Positions 1 through 5,099 of a DNA stretch of 5,230 nucleotides are shown here, in pieces. The position numbers and the translations under genes were made by a program. Each line of letters opens with the position of its first letter. Positions within the stretch are counted from its first letter, which is position 1. Origin of the DNA: an uncultured Candidatus Melainabacteria bacterium (lineage in GTDB: Bacteria > Cyanobacteriota > Vampirovibrionia > Gastranaerophilales > Gastranaerophilaceae); the NCBI GenBank assembly GCA_937898445.1, contig CALEJY010000117.1, positions 1 to 5,230 on the forward strand, given 5' to 3'. The notes beneath the pieces are model-generated. The model made no database searches, was not told where the DNA came from, and saw only the letters and a list, made by a program, of their open reading frames with translations.

Positions 1-253
1 ACCCCTGACAAGGAGGACCACCAACTATAACATCAATTTTGTTTTTGTATGTTTTAAAAGTTTTTTCAATATCTAATTTTGTAATATCTTTATTTATCAT
101 TTTTGTTTGAGGATGATTTTTAGAATATGACATTGCAATTGTTTCATCAATTTCATTTGCTAAGACTACATCAAATCCAGCTTGCATAAATCCATATGAC
201 AAACCTCCAACACCAGCAAATAAATCTATTACTTTTGGTATTTTTTTATCCAT
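1..253 (-). CDS. DNA (cytosine-5-)-methyltransferase, N-terminal part (cut by window edge)
   Basis: Transfers a methyl group from S-adenosylmethionine to C5 of cytosine in a target sequence; here presumably the protective partner of the adjacent restriction genes. Only the first 84 codons are visible; the frame is open to the left edge. Residues 10-17 read DLFAGVGG, the SAM-binding motif I; residues 33-36 (NEID) fit motif II; residues 78-84 read GGPPCQG, motif IV, with the catalytic cysteine at residue 82. The first half of the catalytic domain therefore looks intact, but the target-recognition region and motifs VI-X lie outside the window. The ATG at 253-251 is preceded by AAAGG with a 6-nt gap. 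The start lies inside the end of the preceding methyltransferase gene (8-bp overlap), so translation is probably coupled. Family assignment is firm; sequence specificity cannot be read. Confidence 0.95.
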   Translation of the reverse strand, partial: MDKKIPKVIDLFAGVGGLSYGFMQAGFDVVLANEIDETIAMSYSKNHPQTKMINKDITKLDIEKTFKTYKNKIDVIVGGPPCQG

Positions 254-1007
254 GAACTACCTTTAATGTACATTTTTCTTCTACTTTGACATCAGATATG
301 CGTTTTAGAGCAATATCAAAATAATCTTGATTTAATTCTATACCTATAAAATTTCTATTTAACCTTCTTGATACAACACCAGTTGTTCCGCTGCCCATAA
401 ATGGATCTAAAACAGTTTCGTTTTCTTCAGATAATAATTCTACAAAATGTTGAATTATTTTTTCTGGTTTTTGAGTTGGATGTGGACCATATTTTTTTTC
501 GTTTTTTGGAGTTAAAGAACTCTCTATGAAATCATGCATAACTTTCGAATCATTATTAAATGTTCCAGTATGTGTTTCATATGTAAAATATATCCATCCT
601 TCAACAGAATTTATAAAATGTAAATTCATGTTTCTTGGCATAGGATTAGTTTTGTGCCAAACCCCAGTTGTTTTATAATAAAAACCATGTTTTTGTGCCA
701 ATTTTATAATGGACTCCGTTTTTATTAAAGACATAAAAACTATCATTGAACCACCTTTTCGTATTATTCTAGAAGCCTGTTCAAAAAATATATCCATATT
801 GTTTAGCCAATCTTGATAGCATAAATCATCCCAGCCTGCACTATAAAACGAATTTGGACGCATTTGTCTTAAATTAGTTGCACGCTCTTTCATGAAATTA
901 CCAAGATTATATGGAGGATCTGTCACAATAAGATCAACCGTATTGTCTTTTAACTCTTTCATTGTATTTAAACAATCTGTATTAAATAATTTTATGCTAT
1001 TTTTCAT
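246..1007 (-). CDS. Beta-class DNA amino-methyltransferase (probably N6-adenine)
   Basis: Methylates the exocyclic amino group of a base in a specific DNA sequence using S-adenosylmethionine. Counting from the chosen start (253 aa), the catalytic motif IV is DPPY at residues 30-33 (TDPPYNLG context). The SAM-binding motif I follows near the C-terminus as DPFMGSGTTG at 201-210, preceded by HPTQKP at 176-181. Catalytic motif first and SAM motif last is the beta-class order (as in M.RsrI, M.MboII, CcrM). DPPY, rather than SPPY, favours N6-adenine over N4-cytosine. An upstream in-frame TTG at 1031-1029 would extend it by 8 residues into the McrC gene. The ATG at 1007 is preferred because AGGA sits 8 nt before it. 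All main motifs are intact. It lies 10 bp after the McrC-like gene and overlaps the C5 methyltransferase by 8 bp, so it is part of the same restriction-modification operon. Confidence 0.95.
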   Translation of the reverse strand: MKNSIKLFNTDCLNTMKELKDNTVDLIVTDPPYNLGNFMKERATNLRQMRPNSFYSAGWDDLCYQDWLNNMDIFFEQASRIIRKGGSMIVFMSLIKTESIIKLAQKHGFYYKTTGVWHKTNPMPRNMNLHFINSVEGWIYFTYETHTGTFNNDSKVMHDFIESSLTPKNEKKYGPHPTQKPEKIIQHFVELLSEENETVLDPFMGSGTTGVVSRRLNRNFIGIELNQDYFDIALKRISDVKVEEKCTLKVVHG

Positions 1008-1015
1008 GTTGTTAA

Positions 1016-1019
1016 TCCT
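1016..1019 (-). promoter_or_regulatory. Ribosome binding site deciding the amino-methyltransferase start
   Basis: AGGA on the minus strand, 8 nt before the ATG at 1007 and overlapping the TAG stop of the McrC-like gene (1018-1020). It favours the ATG over the upstream TTG at 1031 and suggests stop/start coupling with McrC translation. Confidence 0.65.
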
Positions 1020-2256
1020 ACTTTTCTGCAACTAAATTTCTTAATTGTTCAATAAACCTACTGCTATTTTTGTCTAAAAGTAATCGTAAATCAACTGTTT
1101 TTGTATTTATAATTTTATCTTTTTCCACATCTTGAATAACATACGAATTATCTAATTCCACATTCTTATAATTTTGAGGATAAAGAACTATACATTTTTT
1201 CGTATTGTTTAAGACTGATAAATATGCATTCATCTGATAGGCATCAGATTCTTTTATTGTCATATTGTCTATTTTTTTCCATTTTGTATCAATAACAATA
1301 TTAAAATTTTGTAATTTTAAATACATATCAGGTTTCAAATGGACTTTTTTAATTCCAGTTTTTACATCTTTCAATAAAAAATCTTTAGAATATTGATAAC
1401 AAATATTCTGTTTATATAGTTTTTTCAGTTGTGTATAAATATATTTTTCAAACAACTTATTCATATCAAATAATAAGGATACAATGTTGTAATTTCCGCA
1501 ATTTAGAGATGCTGAATAGTTATCTAAAAATAATTGACTTAATGTAATAATATCTTTTAATCTATAATGCGTTTTATCCACATAAATATTTTTATAATCC
1601 AAATTGATATTTAACTTTACAGAACTAAAAGTATGTAACAATTCTTGTAAGATTCTCTTATTCGTATTACTTCGAGATAAATTTTTCATTTTTATCAATG
1701 TTAATTTTATTATTTGATTATATTTATTGTCTATATCCATTTTTGAATATTTACACATAAATTTTGTTAAATTTATTGCATTATGATTAATTTGTGCAGA
1801 AAAAACAATATTCCCTTTTACAGCTTTTAAATTTTTTATATTTTTTTTGTAATCTAATATAGGACCTGATTGTATATATTTTTTTACATATTCAATATAA
1901 TTGGTAATAAATATCTCAATTAATCCATTTTGAATAAGTTTAGCTTTTGCATTTATCCCATTTTTTATTGGTACATCGTACACAACTTCAAGCATTTTAT
2001 ATAAAATTTTACAAGAATTTTCTGCATCGTTTATATTTGATATTTTGGGTAAAATTTCAATAGAGAAGTCCTTACAAGAAATAATTCCAACCCATTGTTG
2101 AGGTATTACATAATCATTGCCCCATTTAAATATAAACCCATTTTTTTGATCCACAGCCTTTATTATTTCAGCATCAGAATAAGAGATTTGAAATTTTGTC
2201 AAATCTCTATTTTTTCTTATATGTATTTTTTGATGTTCTAAAACTTTTAAAATCAT
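1018..2256 (-). CDS. McrC-like restriction subunit with PD-(D/E)xK nuclease core
   Basis: Probable nuclease partner of the neighbouring McrB-like NTPase. In McrBC systems McrC binds the McrB hexamer, stimulates NTP hydrolysis and cuts the DNA. The protein has 412 aa, somewhat longer than E. coli McrC. The N-terminal two thirds is the lysine/asparagine-rich McrC scaffold region. The C-terminal part carries the nuclease signature: Glu270 in LFEKYI, Pro309-Asp310 in HLKPDMYL, and Asp323-x-Lys325 in VIDTKWK, followed by DAYQMNAY at 338-345, which fits the helix that closes this nuclease core. No catalytic residue appears lost. The ATG lies 8 bp after the McrB-like stop codon, but there is no recognisable purine-rich ribosome binding site, so translation likely depends on coupling to the upstream gene. 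The gene ends with TAG inside the ribosome binding region of the next methyltransferase. Confidence 0.9.
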   Translation of the reverse strand: MILKVLEHQKIHIRKNRDLTKFQISYSDAEIIKAVDQKNGFIFKWGNDYVIPQQWVGIISCKDFSIEILPKISNINDAENSCKILYKMLEVVYDVPIKNGINAKAKLIQNGLIEIFITNYIEYVKKYIQSGPILDYKKNIKNLKAVKGNIVFSAQINHNAINLTKFMCKYSKMDIDNKYNQIIKLTLIKMKNLSRSNTNKRILQELLHTFSSVKLNINLDYKNIYVDKTHYRLKDIITLSQLFLDNYSASLNCGNYNIVSLLFDMNKLFEKYIYTQLKKLYKQNICYQYSKDFLLKDVKTGIKKVHLKPDMYLKLQNFNIVIDTKWKKIDNMTIKESDAYQMNAYLSVLNNTKKCIVLYPQNYKNVELDNSYVIQDVEKDKIINTKTVDLRLLLDKNSSRFIEQLRNLVAEK

Positions 2257-2264
2257 AATACAAA

Positions 2265-3551
2265 CTAGGTTTGATATATCTTAACTATAGACTCTACTGA
2301 AATTTTTTTATTTGGGTTATATGTCTTTTTGTTTTCAATTTCATAATCTCCCACAAATGGCAATATTTTTTCAACCTCTAGTTCTTTGTGTGTATATATT
2401 GCATTTGTCCGTAATTCGCCATTTTCATCCAAATCATTAAAAACTAATTGGATTTTTTGTAAATCGTCAAAGAAAAATTCTTCTAATAGCGGAATTATTT
2501 TATTTCTAATTACATCTATAATATCGGCAACACTTTTAACTTTTATAAAATATGCATGTCCAATTATATGATTTTCATCAAGTAATAATTCAAGTCTTTG
2601 ATTTAGTGTCTTTAAAAGACCTATTATATCAATTCCTTCTACATTATTGGGATCTATTCCATTGGCAGAAATAGTATTTTTTAAAGAATCATAATTGCAA
2701 GGACGATTAACAAACTCAAATCTTCGCCTTAAGGCTATATCTATTCCTGCAATAGATTTGTCTGCAGAATTCATGGTCCCAATAATATCTAAATTAGACG
2801 GTACTGAAAATGGCTTTTTAGAATATGGTAAAATTGTTTCTAATTCGCAATACTGTCCTTTTCTTTTATCTGTTTCTATTAAACTTATTAATTCGCCAAA
2901 AATTTCAGCAATGTTACCACGATTTATTTCATCAATAAATAAAGCATATTGTTTATGCGGATTATCTATAGCTTTTTGGCACAATTGCTTGAAAATACCA
3001 TCTTGGATGCTATATTTAATTGTGCTACTTGTATTTTGATTGTTAATTTCAACATTTTCGTTTGTATTACAAATAGGGCGAATTCCTTCTATAAAATCTT
3101 CATAAACAAATGACTGATGGAATGTTACAAAGTCATATCTTCGATCAATTGCTTCTGATTTGATATACTTGTTTCCAAATTCAGGTTCATATTCAAATAA
3201 TCTCAGTCTATCTACATACCATCTGCCATTATTTTCAAAGAAGATTCTGGGCTGAGATTTTGCAATTAATTCATCTTCATTTAATGAATGTTCTGTAAGT
3301 TTTTCAGATGGATGCCCTTTATATCCTAAATTTAAAGAATTTACTTTATTAATTATTTCTTCTGTTGTCATGGTTGTATTACTTTGAAGGATTATCAATG
3401 CAAATAACAACCAGTCTTGTGAATAATTAGTATAGGCTTTTATTATTTCATCATCTGTAATCTTATAATCAGTATAATCACTAATTAACTTTTGCATGTG
3501 ATATGTTTTACCAGTTCCTGGAGGACCATAATATATAATATTTTTTGCCAT
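2265..3551 (-). CDS. McrB-like AAA+ NTPase lacking an N-terminal recognition domain
   Basis: Motor subunit of a McrBC-type restriction complex: hexameric, NTP-driven (GTP in E. coli McrB), thought to translocate DNA and activate McrC. Walker A is GPPGTGKT at residues 9-16, so there is essentially nothing in front of the motor. E. coli McrB instead carries a separate DNA-binding domain of about 160 residues there. Further McrB signatures are FHQSFVYEDFIEGI (144-157), Walker B LFIDEINR (204-211), MNSADKSIAGIDIALRRRF (260-278; the McrB NTAD-type motif is NSAD here) and GHAYF (331-335). Residues about 46-113, between Walker A and the FHQS block, form an extra segment resembling a winged-helix (HARE-HTH-like) module. 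The ATG has AGGAG 9 nt upstream, inside the end of the preceding gene, and is 2 bp from that gene's stop. At 428 aa it is complete. The missing specificity function is probably supplied by the preceding gene. Confidence 0.92.
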   Translation of the reverse strand: MAKNIIYYGPPGTGKTYHMQKLISDYTDYKITDDEIIKAYTNYSQDWLLFALIILQSNTTMTTEEIINKVNSLNLGYKGHPSEKLTEHSLNEDELIAKSQPRIFFENNGRWYVDRLRLFEYEPEFGNKYIKSEAIDRRYDFVTFHQSFVYEDFIEGIRPICNTNENVEINNQNTSSTIKYSIQDGIFKQLCQKAIDNPHKQYALFIDEINRGNIAEIFGELISLIETDKRKGQYCELETILPYSKKPFSVPSNLDIIGTMNSADKSIAGIDIALRRRFEFVNRPCNYDSLKNTISANGIDPNNVEGIDIIGLLKTLNQRLELLLDENHIIGHAYFIKVKSVADIIDVIRNKIIPLLEEFFFDDLQKIQLVFNDLDENGELRTNAIYTHKELEVEKILPFVGDYEIENKKTYNPNKKISVESIVKIYQT

Positions 3552-3553
3552 TG

Positions 3554-4303
3554 TTACTTTCTCCTAATTTGTTTTAATCCAGTTAAAATATCATCTACAT
3601 TTTTTACTCCGTATAAATTTTTATCATATAAATTATATACTTTGTTTATTTTCTGGGCAGATATAAGTCCTATATTTTCTTGAAATTTTTCTGAACTTTT
3701 GATTCTTATTTGGTTTTTTCTTGGGCGCCCACCTTCTTTTCTTTCCCTAGATTCATTGTAGTTACATTTTAATCCATAATTACTTATAACTTCACATAAA
3801 AAACTTCCTAAATTTGGATTCGCACAATCAAGCACTAAATACCGTATTTTGCCATTTTTATTATTAATATCAAAAGACCCTCTTCCGTCAAACATACCAA
3901 TTAAAAAACACTGTTGGACTAATTTTGAAGATTCAAATAAAGCACTTCTTACCTGTTCAATAATATCTTCCAATTGCATATTGATGGAACTCTCAAAAAA
4001 TGTGCCAAAACCAACCATCCTAGGAAAAAATTTCCCAGTATTCAATCCATTTGAATTTATTAATTCAGCCATAATTGTTGTTTTGTTAATATCTCTTGCT
4101 AATATTCTAATATTGTTATAGTGTTGTTCTAATTCAATATTTGATACTTGATCTTTATTATGCCGAACGGGAGCCACCCAATATTTTTTACCATCTTTTA
4201 TTACAAACTCATCAGAAGCAAAAATTGCACCTAAAAAATATGCACTAATATTTGTAAGATATTTTGCTCCTAAATCTATATCAATATCTAAATTAACAAC
4301 CAT
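3554..4303 (-). CDS. LAGLIDADG-fold protein with degenerate catalytic motifs, candidate specificity subunit
   Basis: First gene of the operon, 249 aa. It shows two LAGLIDADG-like motifs about 110 residues apart, the single-chain two-repeat layout: AYFLGAIFASDE at residues 21-32 and FLIGMFDGRGSFD at 133-145. In active homing endonucleases the eighth motif position is a catalytic Asp/Glu. Here it is Ser30 in the first motif and Arg141 in the second, so cleavage is unlikely while DNA binding may be kept. A basic stretch, RERKEGGRPRKNQIRIK (186-202), sits in the second repeat and could contact DNA. The next gene starts 2 bp downstream and encodes an McrB without its recognition domain, so I infer this protein supplies target recognition for the complex. 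Start choice: ATG at 4303 has GGAG with a 6-nt gap. The longer ATG start at 4351 has no ribosome binding site and lies in an inverted repeat. The fold call is from motif reading only. Confidence 0.75.
   Translation of the reverse strand: MVVNLDIDIDLGAKYLTNISAYFLGAIFASDEFVIKDGKKYWVAPVRHNKDQVSNIELEQHYNNIRILARDINKTTIMAELINSNGLNTGKFFPRMVGFGTFFESSINMQLEDIIEQVRSALFESSKLVQQCFLIGMFDGRGSFDINNKNGKIRYLVLDCANPNLGSFLCEVISNYGLKCNYNESRERKEGGRPRKNQIRIKSSEKFQENIGLISAQKINKVYNLYDKNLYGVKNVDDILTGLKQIRRK
3561..3565 (-). promoter_or_regulatory. Ribosome binding site of the McrB-like gene
   Basis: AGGAG on the minus strand, 9 nt before the ATG at 3551 and embedded in the last codons of the LAGLIDADG-fold gene. It confirms that the McrB-like protein really begins at its Walker A region as a separate polypeptide, not as a fusion to the upstream gene. 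Confidence 0.8.
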
Positions 4304-4309
4304 GCTTAT

Positions 4310-4313
4310 CTCC
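4310..4313 (-). promoter_or_regulatory. Ribosome binding site deciding the LAGLIDADG-protein start
   Basis: GGAG on the minus strand, 6 nt before the ATG at 4303. The upstream in-frame ATGs at 4351 and 4336 have no comparable site, so this fixes the start at 4303 and makes the protein 16 residues shorter than the longest open frame. Confidence 0.75.
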
Positions 4314-4328
4314 AATACTTTTCTTAAT

Positions 4329-4357
4329 AATATCATGAATTGATTAATCATGATATT
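4329..4357 (-). promoter_or_regulatory. Perfect 10-bp inverted repeat upstream of the restriction operon (candidate operator)
   Basis: AATATCATGA (4329-4338) and TCATGATATT (4348-4357) are exact reverse complements separated by 9 bp, and the spacer region contains the small palindrome TGATTAATCA (4341-4350). The dyad lies 26 bp upstream of the chosen start codon at 4303, where a repressor site or an mRNA leader hairpin would act on the first gene. It is not followed by a T-run on the minus strand, so it is not a typical terminator. Function is inferred from position and symmetry. Confidence 0.45.
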
Positions 4358-4466
4358 TATATATAAATTGTCATTATTTTTTGTGAGTTATTAGGTTTCC
4401 TTTCTGAAAAGTTAATATTCTAAAGCTTTCAATCAGAAATTCATGAAAAATATTATTAAAATAAAA

Positions 4467-4495
4467 AACATATACAGGATTCATGATGTTAACAA
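4467..4495 (-). promoter_or_regulatory. Weak candidate promoter for the restriction operon
   Basis: On the minus strand TTGTTA (4495-4490) is followed after 17 nt by TATGTT (4472-4467). The -35 has two mismatches and the -10 two mismatches to the sigma-A consensus. A TCATGA element (4481-4486) lies in the spacer. If used, the mRNA would carry a leader of roughly 155 nt including the inverted repeat at 4329-4357. Another weak option is ATGACA at 4374-4369 with CATGAT at 4352-4347. Neither is compelling in such AT-rich DNA. Confidence 0.2.
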
Positions 4496-4518
4496 TTAAT
4501 ATTGTTCTAGTTTGAACA
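4491..4518. promoter_or_regulatory. Two overlapping dyads in the divergent intergenic region
   Basis: AACAAT (4491-4496) and ATTGTT (4501-4506) form a dyad with a 4-bp spacer. TGTTC (4503-4507) and GAACA (4514-4518) form a second with a 6-bp spacer. They overlap by 4 bp and sit between the two divergent gene groups, in the position expected for operators. The TGTTC half-site recurs in the same form at 5004 and 5015, which suggests one DNA-binding protein reads both places. Confidence 0.35.
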
Positions 4519-4524
4519 CATTTT
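4511..4524 (-). repeat. 14-bp inverted-repeat copy, left of the small-gene pair
   Basis: TTTGAACACATTTT at this position is the exact reverse complement of AAAATGTGTTCAAA at 5009-5022. The two copies bracket the two small plus-strand genes, about 484 bp apart. They could be termini of a small cassette or simply two binding sites of the same protein. Confidence 0.5.
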
Positions 4525-4575
4525 ATTGACTTGCATGTGATTGAGAGCAACGAATGTTGTACTAAAGAAAGGAAT

Positions 4576-4779
4576 TTGCATGACAAAAAAGATTATCAAC
4601 TTTATGGAACAAAAATTTTAAATCTTAAAACTCAAGAGATAGGTTTATTAATTTGTATTTGGAAAAATAAATTTGCTGATGGTGAAGTAGATTTTGCAAC
4701 TTGCGTTAATAAACAAGGTAAGAGATACCATATTGAATTAGATAACATCAGAGGATTTGAAGATGATTTTGAGAAATAA
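4576..4779 (+). CDS. Small hypothetical protein, probably frameshifted at its start
   Basis: A frame of about 67 codons ending at TAA 4777-4779. I do not recognise a named family. The sequence is acidic and compact, with YGTKILNL near the start, GLLICIWKNKFADGEVDF in the middle and DNIRGFEDDFEK at the end, reading like a small soluble phage or conjugative-element protein. The start is uncertain. The only good ribosome binding site (AAAGGA, 4568-4573) is 6 nt from an ATG at 4580, but that ATG is one base out of frame and ends after 13 codons. One extra A in the A6 run at 4585-4590 would join it to the main frame as MTKKDYQLYG. In the given sequence the in-frame options are TTG at 4576, which is too close to that site, or the TTG or GTG starts further upstream at 4531-4537. 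The next gene overlaps its 3' end by 17 bp. A recent frameshift, slippage-dependent expression or a read error are all possible. Confidence 0.55.
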   Translation: MHDKKDYQLYGTKILNLKTQEIGLLICIWKNKFADGEVDFATCVNKQGKRYHIELDNIRGFEDDFEK

Positions 4780-4945
4780 ATTAACTAAAGAAACTCTAAA
4801 TATTTCTTATTCTGAATTTAGAAAACGATTTGCAAGAGAATTACAAGTAGCATTCGAAAGTTACCGTCAATCTCAGTTAAATAAATATTCTTACAAAATT
4901 AAATATAACAATTCCATTGAACAAGATTTTTACTTTAATCTTTAA
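4763..4945 (+). CDS. Small hypothetical protein, possibly shortened by a nonsense mutation
   Basis: 60 aa from the ATG at 4763, which has GAGG (4751-4754) 8 nt upstream and overlaps the end of the preceding small gene by 17 bp, so the two are translationally coupled. A TTG two codons earlier has no comparable spacing. I cannot name the family. The protein is basic and aromatic-rich (SYSEFRKRFARELQ near residues 16-29, then a Tyr/Asn-rich C-terminus ending DFYFNL) and looks helical in its first half. Directly after the TAA at 4943-4945 the same frame continues for 16 codons, WNFNHFCNSNWYIERM, to a second TAA at 4994-4996. That tail is aromatic-rich like the end of the gene, as if a single CAA-to-TAA type change had shortened a 77-residue protein. 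The full-length ancestral gene would then be 4763-4996. Confidence 0.55.
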   Translation: MILRNKLTKETLNISYSEFRKRFARELQVAFESYRQSQLNKYSYKIKYNNSIEQDFYFNL

Positions 4946-5003
4946 TGGAATTTTAACCATTTTTGTAATTCAAATTGGTACATAGAAAGAATGTAACAAA
5001 CCC

Positions 5004-5030
5004 TGTTCAAAATGTGTTCAAAATCGTTCA
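5004..5030 (+). repeat. Tandem 11-bp repeats with TGTTC half-sites
   Basis: TGTTCAAAATG (5004-5014) is followed directly by TGTTCAAAATC (5015-5025) and a partial third copy, GTTCA (5026-5030). The GTTC cores are 11 and 10 bp apart, about one helical turn, so proteins bound at each would lie on the same DNA face. The 14-bp sequence at 5009-5022 recurs inverted at 4511-4524. Possible roles are operator, iteron or recombination-arm site; nothing in the window decides between them. Confidence 0.5.
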
Positions 5031-5075
5031 TATTGAATTTTTATTTATTATTAGTAAATTTATATTCTAAAAAAA

Positions 5076-5099
5076 TAAAACTCCGAAAACGGAGTTTTA
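5076..5099 (-). terminator. Rho-independent terminator of the helix-turn-helix gene
   Basis: A 10-bp perfect stem (5076-5085 with 5090-5099, CTCCG/CGGAG at its core) closes a 4-nt loop. Read on the minus strand, the hairpin runs straight into a T-rich tract (complement of 5069-5075), giving a classical terminator for the regulator gene whose stop codon is inside the stem. On the plus strand the T-run is only four bases within the stem, so any termination of the small-gene transcript would be weaker. Confidence 0.85.

Noticed and set aside
1008..1031. TTG start extending the amino-methyltransferase by 8 residues
   Set aside because: It overlaps the end of the McrC-like gene and has no ribosome binding site, while ATG 1007 has AGGA at 8 nt and begins with the usual short lead-in to the family.
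2386..3039. Plus-strand open frames at 2386-2571 and 2695-3039
   Set aside because: They are antisense to the McrB-like gene, whose family motifs run through both regions, and show no domain of their own.
3492..4121. Plus-strand open frames at 3492-3683 and 3849-4121
   Set aside because: Antisense shadows of the McrB-like and LAGLIDADG-fold genes, with low-complexity hydrophobic translations and no convincing ribosome binding site.
3554..4303. Active homing endonuclease, as part of an intron or intein
   Set aside because: Both catalytic positions are replaced, no host gene is interrupted, and the gene is spaced like an operon member directly before McrB.
4304..4351. ATG at 4351 as start of the LAGLIDADG-fold protein
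   Set aside because: No ribosome binding site, it lies in the inverted repeat, and the added 16 residues are not part of the first motif. GGAG before 4303 is clearly better.
4401..4439. Inverted repeat TTTCTGA/TCAGAAA with a 25-bp spacer
   Set aside because: Only 7 bp with a long spacer in AT-rich DNA; could be chance, and the stem does not extend.
4526..4563. TTGACT at 4526-4531 as a -35 element for the small genes
   Set aside because: At 17 nt downstream the sequence is AACGAA, not a -10 hexamer. TGTACT at 4558-4563 is 26 nt away, too far.
4374..4586. Minus-strand open frame of 70 codons in the intergenic region
   Set aside because: No start with a ribosome binding site, no recognisable motif, Phe/Ile-rich composition typical of translated AT-rich spacer, and it overlaps the dyads and the plus-strand small gene.
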